From assembly GCA_963715565.1 (NCBI GenBank), contig OY970256.1:1302001-1366000 (forward strand): DNA of 64,000 bases, in the 5' to 3' direction. Below, one piece after another: positions 7,818 to 17,685 of the stretch. A program made the translations under genes and the position numbers. The stretch is from JACVRN01 sp963715565. GTDB lineage: Bacteria; Acidobacteriota; Blastocatellia; Pyrinomonadales; Pyrinomonadaceae. How positions within the stretch are numbered: position 1 is the stretch's first letter; the number at the start of each line of letters is the position of its first letter. The notes below the pieces were generated by a model. That model worked only from the letters and a program-made list of their open reading frames with translations, searched no databases and was not told where the DNA came from.

Positions 7818-9959
7818 TCAGATACGCTCGGCGCGATAGACGAAGCGGTAGGTGCTGTCCTCGTCATCGTTGCGATAAATATGCTCCTCCGAATAGCGGG
7901 CCTGCGTACCGCCCGGTTGGACTTTCTTTTCCAGACCGTTGACAATGAGCGAAAGGTCTTCGTCCATCTGTTTCGCGATGGAAGCCGGGAGCGGCGTCCC
8001 CGGATTGGTCACATCGAAGAGCGCCACGGCGTCGAATGTTATGAAGTCGTAACCGATGGGATCGGCTGGTGCCCATGCCGCATAGAACACCCCGCCGATT
8101 GCGAAGGCAAAGAGGCCCGCCACGCCGACGGCGAGTGAGGCTCCGGTCGTGACGCCAGCTTTGACCAGCAACCCGACCACTGACACATCAGTACCAATGA
8201 ACCCTAAGAAGAACTTCTCCCAAAACTGCGCATAGGCATCACCAAAGTTATCAATCTGCTCTTTGGCGGCATCCTCGCTGTCCACTTCAAGACCGTAAAC
8301 ACTCATCGCAAACACTTCGCCAATGCCGAATTTGCCTTTGAAGAAGTCCGGCGCACCGAAAGAAATTGAGTCGCCAGAATCAATATCTTCCTGTCGCAAA
8401 ATAGTCAGGCTCTGCTGCGGCAACATTGTCTCAAGGCTTGTCCCGGACGGGACAAACCGGACAGTGTAGGCTTGGAACCACGGCTCATCGGAACCCATCC
8501 CGTCCGTCTCTTCGACGCAGAATGCGTCATCAGTCCAAAACCGATATTCCTGATCGGGGCTGGGTAACATATCCAGCCAGATATTGTTACGGCTGATGAA
8601 CTCTTTCGGCACAATCCCCGGCGCGGGAGCGTAATTCGAGTCGTTGGGGACGATGATTTCCAGCGTATAGCGACCGGGTGGGACAGGTATATCGTTGAGA
8701 CCGACCCTGACCTTTTCCGGGATGGTGAACGTGGCGACATCGCGCACTTCGCAGGAAGCAACTATCTTTCCATCGCGCTTTTCCGGTATCTCGTCGTCGC
8801 CGATAACTCCACAATCGAGAAGTAAATCCTGAAATCCGCCGCCTATTCGACGCAAGAGCGCTTTGCAGTTGGGAGAACAGAAATTCAGTCCACGCACTGC
8901 CACGCCTTGACCGGGATACGTCTTCGGAACATTCAAGCAGACCGTCCCACTGGAGTTGGGATAGTTGTAGCGTCTATTGTTTTGGCAGTCCGGGCCGAAC
9001 GACCCGAAAGTGCCTTCGCTAGGAGGCAGAGCGATAGGGCGTTCATAATCACAATTGAACTTGATACCGGAAGGGGCGCTGGGGTCTGGAATCGGGGCGC
9101 AGACTTTGGAGAACTCATGGTCTTCAAAGCGGAATTCGTGTAAAGGGAGGTTGCCGGGTTGCGTGACTTCCGTATTCTTGTACCAATTACGCCCGTCCGC
9201 GCCGGGATTGACCGCGCAAATCCAAGGCCATGGCGCGGTCTCGACTTTGGCGTTTTGCTCGGGGTCTTTGGGATAAATCCATTCCCACGGGCGCACCTTG
9301 CCCGCGCCCAATTTGCCGTCGTGCTTGTCGTACAGAGTGGAACGACCGATGTGGATCGCCTCGTTGAGCCAGACCTTGAACAGAAACTGAGGGTCGAGCA
9401 TATCCTCGTTGTCGCATCCGTCGAAGCGTGTCTCGAAGACGCATTCGCGAATGCTTGGCGGCATCTTGTCGTAAGCATCCAATCCGATTTTCAGTCCATC
9501 AATCTTCTTGGGAGGCAGTCCAACGAGAAAGTCTTGAATTCCCTTCTCGAAATCGTTTATAGGGGGTGTCCCGTTTAACCACCGGCGTAGGAATAGCAAG
9601 AGCATCGGGATGACAGCGTCTTTGATGGGCAGTTTGCAACATAGATTGGCGACCTTAACTTTGGGGGACTGCTTAGGCTTTCTTAAGCGAATATCACTTC
9701 CTCCAGGCATTCGCCGCAAAATCTCCAAAATCTGTTGACAACAGTCCTGATCCTTGCCTCTGCTTCGAGGCGGCTTACGGCAAGGGTCGGACGGCTCGGG
9801 CTTAGGATTACAACAGTCGCAGGGAGCATGATGCGCTTTGGGGTCAACTCCGGGCAGTTCCCAAGGGCGGCATGGATTTTGGCTCTCGTAGGGAGGCTCG
9901 TGATCAGGTTGGTAATGTGGGTCTTGGTTGGCGACATCGGGCTGTGTTCGGGTGGGCAT
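7818..9959 (-). CDS. Large cysteine/proline-rich hypothetical protein
   Basis: 713 residues. I chose the ATG at 9959 because an AAGGAG Shine-Dalgarno lies 6 bases upstream; the frame could open at 10025. The N-terminus is rich in Pro and Cys (CDCCNPKPEPSDPC). The middle contains an Ig/TIG-like stretch (YPGQGVAVRGLNFCSPNC), and a hydrophobic Gly/Ala segment near residue 620-645 may be one membrane helix. There is no classical signal peptide. The Cys pairs suggest metal binding or an oxidised extracellular location. I do not recognise the family. It is followed by a strong palindromic terminator, so it is probably monocistronic. Confidence 0.7.
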   Translation of the reverse strand: MPTRTQPDVANQDPHYQPDHEPPYESQNPCRPWELPGVDPKAHHAPCDCCNPKPEPSDPCRKPPRSRGKDQDCCQQILEILRRMPGGSDIRLRKPKQSPKVKVANLCCKLPIKDAVIPMLLLFLRRWLNGTPPINDFEKGIQDFLVGLPPKKIDGLKIGLDAYDKMPPSIRECVFETRFDGCDNEDMLDPQFLFKVWLNEAIHIGRSTLYDKHDGKLGAGKVRPWEWIYPKDPEQNAKVETAPWPWICAVNPGADGRNWYKNTEVTQPGNLPLHEFRFEDHEFSKVCAPIPDPSAPSGIKFNCDYERPIALPPSEGTFGSFGPDCQNNRRYNYPNSSGTVCLNVPKTYPGQGVAVRGLNFCSPNCKALLRRIGGGFQDLLLDCGVIGDDEIPEKRDGKIVASCEVRDVATFTIPEKVRVGLNDIPVPPGRYTLEIIVPNDSNYAPAPGIVPKEFISRNNIWLDMLPSPDQEYRFWTDDAFCVEETDGMGSDEPWFQAYTVRFVPSGTSLETMLPQQSLTILRQEDIDSGDSISFGAPDFFKGKFGIGEVFAMSVYGLEVDSEDAAKEQIDNFGDAYAQFWEKFFLGFIGTDVSVVGLLVKAGVTTGASLAVGVAGLFAFAIGGVFYAAWAPADPIGYDFITFDAVALFDVTNPGTPLPASIAKQMDEDLSLIVNGLEKKVQPGGTQARYSEEHIYRNDDEDSTYRFVYRAERI

Positions 9960-10484
9960 GATCTTCTCCTTATCAAGAAAATTGTGAGTGGCTAAGAAGA
10001 GTAAAAATCTCATTAACGCGAGCATGGTAAAGCGGGGGCCGCCGGCAAGACGCCTTCTCTATGCGGGTAGCCCACCAAGTTCTACTAGAAGAACTGAGTG
10101 ACGTCTGGGTTTGGGACTCGCGGGTCTCCGTTATCATCCAAATATCTGACTTCATAGATTGTCACCTCTAAATAGATATGAAGCTTCTGGTGAGAATAAC
10201 AATAAGAGACGCTTACGAGTGATTTGCTAAATTTTGCTTCAAGTGGTAAGTACTGCTTTCCACATTGCTGGCACTCGCATCTTCACGCCGCTCGTAAACT
10301 TCTCTCCGGTGAAGGCGATTGCTTCAGGCTTCAGACTGAGACTAAAATGTGTCCTGCAAGGAACTCATTCGTCTCAGACGGTAATCACAGCTTTTCTGAC
10401 TGCGGTGCACACTGTAGGCTGAAACTCCGTATACGGTCTTTGGAAATTTCTCCAAAACTTCTCCTAAATTTCTCCACCTCTGCC
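9960..10484. other. Divergent promoter region
   Basis: About 525 bp between the divergent cysteine-rich gene and the winged-helix regulator. An open frame from 10224 runs in phase with the regulator, but its first 87 codons look non-coding and the family start is at 10485. Two near-copies of 'aatttctcca' sit at about 10445-10475, just before that start. No promoter can be called with confidence. Confidence 0.4.
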
Positions 10485-12197
10485 ATGAGCCGTGAGATCA
10501 GACATTTATATGAATTCGACGCTTTCCGTTTAGACCCGGCGGAGCGTCAACTGCTACGCGATGGCGTGCAGGTGCCGCTCACGCCGAAAGTCTTTGAAAC
10601 GCTCGTCGTGCTGGTTGAGCGCAACGGTCATTTGGTCGAGAAAGAAGAGTTGATGAACTTGGTCTGGGCTGAGGCGTTTGTCGAAGAGGCGAATCTGGCG
10701 CGGTGCGTCTACACTCTGCGAAAGGCATTGGGCGGGGAGCACAACGAGCACAAGTACATTGAAACCGTGCCGAAGCGCGGCTATCGCTTTAACGGCGAAG
10801 TTAGAGTCCAGAAACAAGCAATCGCAGCCAAGCCGATAAAAACTCTCGCCGTTCTGTCATTCAAGTCTCTGGTGGCGGAAAATCGGGAAGAGGCGTTGGA
10901 AATAGGAATGGCGGACACTTTAATTTCACGGCTGGGCAACAATCGGGAAATCGTCGTGCGCCCGATAAGTTCGGTTAGGAAATACAGTGGTTTGGAACAA
11001 GACGCGGCGCAGGCGGGATGTGCATTGGCGGTTGATTCGGTTCTCGACGGCAGTATTCAACGCTGGGGCGAAAACATTCGCGTCAACGTCCGACTGGTCA
11101 AAACGGAAGACGGCACTTCACTTTGGACTGGGACTTTTGACGAAAAATTCACCGATATTTTTGTTGTTCAGGACGCGATTGCAAACAAAGTAGTGACGGC
11201 ATTAGCGTTGCAGTTGGGCGGCGAGGAACGAAAACATTTGACCAAACGCGATACGGAAAACGCTGAAGCCTATCACTTTTATCTCAAAGGGCGTTTCCAC
11301 TGGAACAAGCGTGCGCCACAGGATTTGCTGAAGTCAATCGAACACTTCAAGCAAGCTATCGCGCTCGATTCTTCTTACGCGCTCGCCTACGCTGGGCTGG
11401 CCGATGCTTACACGCTGCTGGCGAATGCCGGAAGCCCCGCGCATGAAATAATGCCGAAAGCGCGCGAAGCCGCACAGAAAGCCGTGTTGCTTGATGATAA
11501 CCTCGCTGAAGCACACGCCGCGCTCGGTAATACTATCATCTACTACGACTATGATTTTGCCGGAGCAGAACGCGAACACAAACGTGCCATCCAGTTGAAC
11601 CCGAACTATGCGACAGCGCATCACTGGTACAGCGAACTGCTCATGGGTCTCGGCAAACATGAAGAAGCGTTAGCGGAAATACGGCGGGCACTGGAGATTG
11701 ACCCTCTCTCGCTCATCCTCAATCGTCAATATGGCGCAAGTCTGCTCTTCGCACGGCAATATGATGCGGCCATCGAACAAATGAAAAAGACGGTTGAACT
11801 CGATGCTAATTTTGCGGTAGGGCATAGCACTCTCAGTGTCGCTTACCGAATGATAGGCAAATACTCCGAGAGCGTCGAAGAACTTGCCAAATTTCAGGAG
11901 CTAATCGGCGGAGAACAAACTGCGGCGTTGATGCGTGAGAGTTTTGCCAGAGGCGGATGGCAAGAATTCTTACGAGCGATGACCGACGAACGCCGACCGG
12001 CTAATTTAACTCCGTATAATGTAGCAACATTTCACGCGGAACTCGGTGAGAAGGGCAAGGCATTTGTCGAACTGAACAAGGCTTATCAAAACCGCGAAGG
12101 CATTCTGGGCCTGCTCAAAGTTGACCCGCGTTTCGATTCCTTGCACGACGACCCACGCTTCCAAGACCTCGCACGCCGCTTCAAGATTGCGTTATAA
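10485..12197 (+). CDS. Winged-helix regulator with TolB-like and TPR domains
   Basis: 570 residues from ATG 10485 (MSREIRHLYEFDAFRLDP), the usual start of this family. Residues ~5-100 are an OmpR/ToxR-type winged-helix DNA-binding domain ending in the signature YIETVPKRGYRF. Residues ~118-230 are the TolB/FlgO-like domain found in adenylate-cyclase-like CadC relatives (LAVLSFKSL... SVLDGSIQRWGENIRVNVRL). Residues ~255-560 are TPR repeats. Unlike the paralogue at 36636 there is no membrane helix between the winged helix and the TolB-like part, so it should be cytosolic. Members of this family are numerous in Acidobacteriota; targets are unknown. Confidence 0.85.
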   Translation: MSREIRHLYEFDAFRLDPAERQLLRDGVQVPLTPKVFETLVVLVERNGHLVEKEELMNLVWAEAFVEEANLARCVYTLRKALGGEHNEHKYIETVPKRGYRFNGEVRVQKQAIAAKPIKTLAVLSFKSLVAENREEALEIGMADTLISRLGNNREIVVRPISSVRKYSGLEQDAAQAGCALAVDSVLDGSIQRWGENIRVNVRLVKTEDGTSLWTGTFDEKFTDIFVVQDAIANKVVTALALQLGGEERKHLTKRDTENAEAYHFYLKGRFHWNKRAPQDLLKSIEHFKQAIALDSSYALAYAGLADAYTLLANAGSPAHEIMPKAREAAQKAVLLDDNLAEAHAALGNTIIYYDYDFAGAEREHKRAIQLNPNYATAHHWYSELLMGLGKHEEALAEIRRALEIDPLSLILNRQYGASLLFARQYDAAIEQMKKTVELDANFAVGHSTLSVAYRMIGKYSESVEELAKFQELIGGEQTAALMRESFARGGWQEFLRAMTDERRPANLTPYNVATFHAELGEKGKAFVELNKAYQNREGILGLLKVDPRFDSLHDDPRFQDLARRFKIAL

Positions 12198-12856
12198 GAT
12201 GCGCGTCGAAATCACTGCAATGATAGGCTCGGGCGTTGTGCAACATAAACACTTCCTTATGTTGCTTAATATCCTGCTTTATAAGCCACCAGATTGTCAG
12301 CTACAGTAATTTGTTAGGACCTTGCCTTATCCGGCAGCATAGTCTGCGTTCTAATGACCAGCACCGGATCGGATTCAATCTCACGCCACATTTAGCCTGG
12401 TATCAAGTCCCCGAGTGTGCAGTATTCATCGTCGCCTACAGGCGTTTCAAGCGAGAGCATCTGCTTTCCATGGCCGAAGAATCTATTTTGGGTATAAATA
12501 TACTTGACTCACCTGCACCGTGCTTTGGAATGATAGGCTACATACGCCCACTGAAAACAAAGGACTTGCAAGACACTTCGAAGCTGCTGGAGCCTCCTGC
12601 TGGGCGCAGGTGATCTAACTATATTATTGCCTAGATCCTGCCCGACAATTTCTAAGTCTGCCCGACCATTACCCTTCCAGATCGAACTGTCGGGCAAAGC
12701 CGCTGAAGCCGATTGATGTGTCCAGTCTTTTTACTCACTTCTTCAGCCACTGTCTTTTTCCAGTCCTGCACAACTTGCAGTCCAGTCTTGCCCATAATCT
12801 TGAGCTTGCGCAGGGGGATACCATGTTTGTTCCGTTTCCCACGGTCAGGGGGATTG
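12198..12856. other. Intergenic region left of the IS4-like element
   Basis: About 660 bp without a supported gene. It holds the second copy of the GCAACATAA hairpin (12240-12265) and a TGCCCGAC/GTCGGGCA inverted repeat at about 12660-12697. Short frames here have no family features. If the IS is removed, a frame from 12718 reads through the insertion site and remains open for some 150 codons, but it is not protein-like enough to call. Confidence 0.4.
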
Positions 12857-14086
12857 CTGACCGCTTATCACTTTTGGGGAGCAGTCAACCACTTGAAGAC
12901 TCTGAGACGCGGCGGCGGCAAGTGTTCTCTGACGAAGCGAGCCGTGAGTCTTAGTCGTTTGCTCATCTTGTGCCAGTAGTAGGAGCCGATGCGCGCCAGC
13001 GAGAGCCGCGCTCCCTTTGTCTTACTTCTCAGTCTCACTTTCGGCTCTTCATCTTCGACCGCGCGTCCGACGCTCGTCCAGAGTAACCAGGCGACGCCGA
13101 CCAGCAGGTACATCCTTTCGACGAACTCCGCTCGGGTGAACTGCGTCCACTTCAACTTCACGCCGAAGCGAACTCCTTTGGCATCCCTGAACTGCTCCTC
13201 GATGCCCATCCTCCGGTCGTAGTAGGCAACAATCTTCGAGACAGCATTAGGCAAGTCGGTCGCCAGCCACCAGACTTCCTTGGCCCCCTTAGCCCACACG
13301 CCGATGAGGCGGACACGGACATATTCGTCCGAGCGCAAGGTGACGAAGCCCAGGTCGCGCCCTCTCGCCTTCCTTGACCTCTAAGCTCTTGAGCAAGCAC
13401 GCCCTGTCGCGCAGATGGACAGTCACGTCGCGCTTCAACCTGACGACGAAGTGCTGCTCCATCTCCAGCAGTCTTTTGAGCCAGCCGACGCGGTGGAAGC
13501 CGCGGTCACAGAGCCAGACGGCTGATACTCGGGCCGCGCGCAGGCGATCCACCACGAGTCTTAGGAAAGTCTCCTCGTAGAGGTTCTGCGAGCGCGCCAG
13601 GTTGCGCGAGACGCAGGCCGAGGAGGCGACTGGAACGCAGCGCGTCTGCGTGCAGACCGCAGCCGTCAGCACACTGAAGCGCCCCTGCCAGCACGTCCAG
13701 TCCAGCGCCAGGAGCAGCGGGCCGCGCCGCCCGCCCAACAGTCGCAACATCTGCTCCGTCAAGAGCCAGTTGTCGAACCGCGCATTGCGCAGGAAGCGGT
13801 AAAGGCGTGTCAGAGCACTGCCGAGTTGAACATCAGTCAGGCAGGAGAGTTGGCCGGCGATGGCGAAGCTGGAGGCTTGCGCCGCTTGGCACAGCGCGGC
13901 GACCAGGGCGGCGCAGGTCTTCTGCTGCGAAAGGCGGAAAGGTCTTAACAAAGTGGAGAGGACGGGGTATCTTCTGAGCGGGTTCATGGCTCTGTCTCCG
14001 GTAAAAGTGGCGGTTTGGCGACTACACTTCTACCACAGAGCGTGAGCCCTCTTCTTTTTACCCTCTCAAAAGTGATAAGCGGTCAG
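12857..14086 (-). mobile_element. IS4-like insertion sequence with target duplication
   Basis: 1230 bp with matching ends: CTGACCGCTTATCACTTTTG at the left, and its inverse at the right ending at 14086. The 9-bp direct repeat GGGGGATTG flanks it (12848-12856 and 14087-14095); the duplication could be read as long as 15 bp because the right inverted repeat resembles the target. It contains one transposase frame broken by a frameshift. Confidence 0.85.
12868..13987 (-). pseudogene. IS4-like DDE transposase, frameshifted
   Basis: The first part (13987 to ~13370) carries the first two DDE positions: LALDWT near residue 94 and LCDRGFHR near 159. The frame then fails near 13365, in 'gcgagagggcgcg', and the protein resumes in the other frame (GRDLGFVTLRSDEYVRVR...). 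That part carries the YDRRMGIEEQFRDAKG segment, the Y-R-E-K signature of IS4 transposases with the catalytic Glu. A single-base change restores one ~365-residue protein. The slip site is not a typical programmed heptamer, so I read it as a mutation. Confidence 0.8.
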
Positions 14087-14269
14087 GGGGGATTGTTATT
14101 GACTTTGACCGCACGGGGGATATAATCCACAACCATCTGCCGGAGTCTTCTCATCCAGACTGCTCTGTTGACCAGACTTCTCCCATATGTTCGGTACTCA
14201 GCCCGACCATATCAAATGGCAGATACTCAGTCGGCCTAACGATTTGTTATCGTCTGCGAGATTCCTCGC

Positions 14270-14671
14270 ATGCAGACGTACGTCTCTCTTCCGCCGCCTC
14301 TCCGAATCGAGGTGAGACAAATGGAGCCGAGAATTCACAGAGCTATCCGTCTGATGACGGTTGATCTCCGCCGTGAAATATCGCTCGATGAGTTAGCCCA
14401 ATCACTCAATCTTTCAGCCTCCCGCCTGCGCCACCTGTTCAAGGATGAGACGGGGCTCTCTCCCGTGCAATATCTCAAAGTGCAAAGGATGGAGAAAGCC
14501 AGGGAACTGTTAGAGACTACATTCCTGAGCGTGAAGGAAGTGATGCTTCAAGTTGGCGTGAAAGACAAAAGCCATTTTATCAGAGGCTTCAAGAAAGTTT
14601 ACGGGCTGTCCCCTTCACAATATCGAACTCGATATCTGATGGCAAAACAAAAGATGTTCTCTCACGGATAG
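14270..14671 (+). CDS. AraC-type HTH protein lacking a sensor domain
   Basis: 133 residues, or 116 if translation starts at ATG 14321 (MEPRIHRAIRLMTVDL). Nearly the whole protein is one AraC/XylS double helix-turn-helix (~35-125): the first HTH is LAQSLNLSASRLRHLFK, then a linker, and the second contains VGVKDKSHFIRGFKKVYGLSP. AraC proteins of this length lack a ligand-binding N-terminus and are constitutive binders or depend on partners, similar in scale to MarA/SoxS. It lies just right of the IS4-like element, which may have separated it from its original promoter. Confidence 0.8.
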   Translation: MQTYVSLPPPLRIEVRQMEPRIHRAIRLMTVDLRREISLDELAQSLNLSASRLRHLFKDETGLSPVQYLKVQRMEKARELLETTFLSVKEVMLQVGVKDKSHFIRGFKKVYGLSPSQYRTRYLMAKQKMFSHG

Positions 14672-15252
14672 CCATAATGACCACCCTTTAGCCATCTTTG
14701 CCAACAAATAATCATTTTAGCCAGCTAATAGTTCTTGCATCTCCGTATCAAGACGTTTACTTTTCGCAAGTCGCGTTTTCGTCCTGTGAGGCTTTCACCC
14801 AAGTCTCTAGCTTTACTTGAAGTAATACAATCAGAAACATTCGTCATGCAGTTCCCTCTACTCACGTCTCATCCTCTGGTGAAAAGCAATTCATTTGCTC
14901 TTCTCAATCATGATGTGTCTGAGTTATCGAGCGAGCTTACTGCCTACTGTCTTCTGAGTTAATCAAATGATAAGGCCCTGTCACTGCTAGCAAGTAGTGA
15001 CAGGGCTTTTTAACAACACAACCTCTGCTGCCTTGTGTGCAGAAGAGATGCATCGCCTAGACAGCCTGCATCTTAGCGCACAAGGCGGCAGCGACTCAAG
15101 CTGAAAGTTCGAGGAGCCAGCGCCACTGATGCGCCCTTTCTCTTCACCAATCCCTGCAAATCTTAAATCTGAGCGCGCGCCCTCGTGTGAAGTAATGGCT
15201 GAGAGGCCAGCAAGCTATTATCTAAAACCGGCAAAGATCGACAGAAGGAGAG
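14672..15252. other. Intergenic region
   Basis: About 580 bp. It contains a rho-independent terminator at 14975-15011. A short frame at 14735-14962 lacks any recognisable feature. The last ~20 bases hold the ribosome-binding site (GAAGGAG) of the next gene. Confidence 0.5.
14975..15011 (+). terminator. Rho-independent terminator
   Basis: The 11-bp stem GCCCTGTCACT/AGTGACAGGGC (14975-14985, 14996-15006) with a 10-base loop is followed by TTTTT. It ends transcription from the AraC side before the exported-protein cluster. Confidence 0.85.
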
Positions 15253-17637
15253 ATGACTGTGAACAAAGATGAGCAATCAAGAAGCCTCCGACCGGCACTG
15301 CGGGCTTACCTGCTGGCAGCTTTCGCCCTGACGATGTGGTTGGGTCTTTCCAATGGAGTCATGGCCCAGGGTCAATGGACCACGAACGGCAACAACATCA
15401 ACAACACCAATACGGGCAATGTCGGCATCGGGACCACCACGCCCGGAAGTAAACTTGACCTTCAGGCTGGCTCGCTGAATACGGGCTCTTCCGCTCTGAA
15501 TGTAGGCGGCACGCTAAACGGGCCGACCGGTAATCTTTTCGGCGAACTGCACCTCTTTAGTATCAATTCAGGCACACCAACTAATATCACCGGAGGCTAT
15601 TTCCAACTGGACGGCAGTTATACCGGGACGACTTATACACAGGTGCTGCGCGGCGCTAACGTTGTGCCTGGGACATCTACTGCCTTCGGTTTCGGCAATC
15701 TCGGTGTCTTTGGGACTTCGCAGGGGACGACCACGGGTAATAACATCGGCGTCTCCGGCTTGGCGGAAAATGGCAATCTCAACTACAGCTTCTTCGGGCG
15801 GTCAACAACCAGTAAAAATAGCGCCACAAATATCGGCGTCGCCGGTTTTGGTCTTAACAGCGGAGCATCCGCTACTCAGGTTGGCGGCTACTTCGGACTG
15901 CAAAACGGTTTACCAACTTACACCTCTGCGGCTTTGATTGCCGACAATGGACAGACTTCCGATCCGGTCTTTCTCGGAAGAGTCAACGGCACCGTCAAAT
16001 TTATTCTCAATGCCAGCGGCAATGTCGGCATCGGCACCGCAAGCCCCGTCGAAAAACTGGAAGTGGCCGGGACGTTTAAAGCAACCGAACGCATTGCTAT
16101 CGGCCCGGGCGGCGGCATCAACCAACCCTTCTTTGGTTCTACTGCTACGGTGCGGTCTCTGCTCGACGCCCGCGAGACTATCACAGACTTAACGACTGCC
16201 AGCAACTACGCCGGTCTTGTGCCGACGTTGATTCTGAACCCCGTGGCTGATAGCAATAGTAGTGTCTACGGACTTAACACAACCCTGGCGACAGCGAGCG
16301 GCAACACGCGCAACTTCGGTTACTTGTGGGGGACTCAGCAGTACGTACTCCATCAAGGCACCGGCACGGTGAGCGGCGTGATCGGCAACCGCGCCTACAT
16401 CGTCAATGGCTCTACAGGAACATTGTCGGCGGCGCAGGCCTTGGACGGCGTCGTGCAGAATGTAACAACCGGCACCATTACCTATGCCGTAGGAGTGAAT
16501 GGGTCGGTCGGTAACATATGGGGTGGCACCATATCAGAAGCCAGGGGTGGCAGTTTCAAGGTGTATACCCAGGGGGGAACCCTTACTAACGGCTACGGCG
16601 TGCGTATCCTCTCTGCCACCAACTACGGCGGGACCTTCGTCAACAACTACGGTCTGCATATCGGAGACCAGTCCGCCGTGGGCTCGACCAACAGCTTTAA
16701 CATCTACTCTGATGGCGCAAATTCTAAGAACTTCTTCGCCGGCAACGTCGGCATCGGGACGATCTCACCGACCGCCAAACTCGACGTGGCAGGCCAGATC
16801 CGCTCCAGCACAGGCGGATTCAAGTTTCCTGACGGCACGGTGCAGACCACAGCAGCAGTCTCTGGAGGAGGAACAATCACAGGCGTCACGGCTGGCGCAG
16901 GGCTGACGGGCGGCGGAACAAGCGGCAACGTCACGCTCACCAATGATGATCGCGGCTCCTCTCAATCAATCTTCAAGAACATTGCCAACGGCGCGGGCGC
17001 GACTCAGTTCTCCGCCGGGTCAAATAATGATGCTCTGAGCTTCGAAGGGACTGGCGGAACTACCGTCTCTTTTAATGCTGCGACAAAGAAGATCATCATT
17101 AACAGTTCCGCTTCAGGCCCAACGTCGGCGGCCGATGTTTCAGCCGGACAGTTTGGTCAGAACACAGGTGGAGGAAACTTCAGCTTCCCCGGCGATGTCA
17201 CTGTCGCCGGTAACATCGCGGCCAAATATCAGGACATAGCCGAGTGGGTTCCCTCACGCCAAAAGCTCGCCGCCGGCACGGTCGTCGTGCTCGACATAGA
17301 ACAATCCAATCAGGTGACAGCTTCAAACCGCGCCTACGACACGAAAGTCGCAGGCGTCGTCTCGGCTCAGCCAGGAGTGATTCTTGGTGAGGCCGGAGAG
17401 AACAAGGCGATGGTCGCAACCACAGGCCGTGTGAAGGTCAAAGTGGACGCCACACGCTCGCCAATCAAAGTGGGAGACCTGCTAGTGACGAGCGAGCAGG
17501 AAGGCGTGGCAATGAAGTCAGAGCCAGTCAATATCAGCGGCGTCCAGTTCCATCGCCCCGGAACAATCATCGGCAAAGCTCTCGAACCGCTCGCGAAAGG
17601 TTCAGGTGAAATCTTAGTGCTCCTCAGCTTGCAGTAA
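15253..17637 (+). CDS. Exported tail-fibre-like protein with GNVGIGTTxP repeats
   Basis: 794 residues; ATG 15253 is only 2-3 bases from GAAGGAG, so GTG 15259 may be the real start. A Sec signal peptide (~18-45) ends near MAQ|GQW. The motif GNVGIGT.(T/S)P..KL(D/E)(L/V) recurs near residues 55, 258 and 497, as in bacteroidete and phage-fibre-like surface proteins. Low-complexity Gly/Thr/Asn stretches suggest a beta-rich fibre. The last ~140 residues (from YQDIAEWVPS) resemble the conserved end domain often following such repeats, containing GTVVVLD and GDLLVTS. It is probably a surface structure or adhesin. The next two genes are in the same direction with short gaps. Confidence 0.75.
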   Translation: MTVNKDEQSRSLRPALRAYLLAAFALTMWLGLSNGVMAQGQWTTNGNNINNTNTGNVGIGTTTPGSKLDLQAGSLNTGSSALNVGGTLNGPTGNLFGELHLFSINSGTPTNITGGYFQLDGSYTGTTYTQVLRGANVVPGTSTAFGFGNLGVFGTSQGTTTGNNIGVSGLAENGNLNYSFFGRSTTSKNSATNIGVAGFGLNSGASATQVGGYFGLQNGLPTYTSAALIADNGQTSDPVFLGRVNGTVKFILNASGNVGIGTASPVEKLEVAGTFKATERIAIGPGGGINQPFFGSTATVRSLLDARETITDLTTASNYAGLVPTLILNPVADSNSSVYGLNTTLATASGNTRNFGYLWGTQQYVLHQGTGTVSGVIGNRAYIVNGSTGTLSAAQALDGVVQNVTTGTITYAVGVNGSVGNIWGGTISEARGGSFKVYTQGGTLTNGYGVRILSATNYGGTFVNNYGLHIGDQSAVGSTNSFNIYSDGANSKNFFAGNVGIGTISPTAKLDVAGQIRSSTGGFKFPDGTVQTTAAVSGGGTITGVTAGAGLTGGGTSGNVTLTNDDRGSSQSIFKNIANGAGATQFSAGSNNDALSFEGTGGTTVSFNAATKKIIINSSASGPTSAADVSAGQFGQNTGGGNFSFPGDVTVAGNIAAKYQDIAEWVPSRQKLAAGTVVVLDIEQSNQVTASNRAYDTKVAGVVSAQPGVILGEAGENKAMVATTGRVKVKVDATRSPIKVGDLLVTSEQEGVAMKSEPVNISGVQFHRPGTIIGKALEPLAKGSGEILVLLSLQ

Positions 17638-17685
17638 TGGAATTGCTGCTTGTGCTAATCGCAAGTTCAACTGAAGAGGTTATCT

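Noticed and set aside
12236..12613. 125-codon open frame left of the IS4-like element
   Set aside because: No start signal, Cys/His-rich random-looking composition, contains the dispersed hairpin.
13289..13400. Programmed frameshift in the IS4-like transposase
   Set aside because: No slippery heptamer or downstream stem at the shift point; a simple indel explains it.
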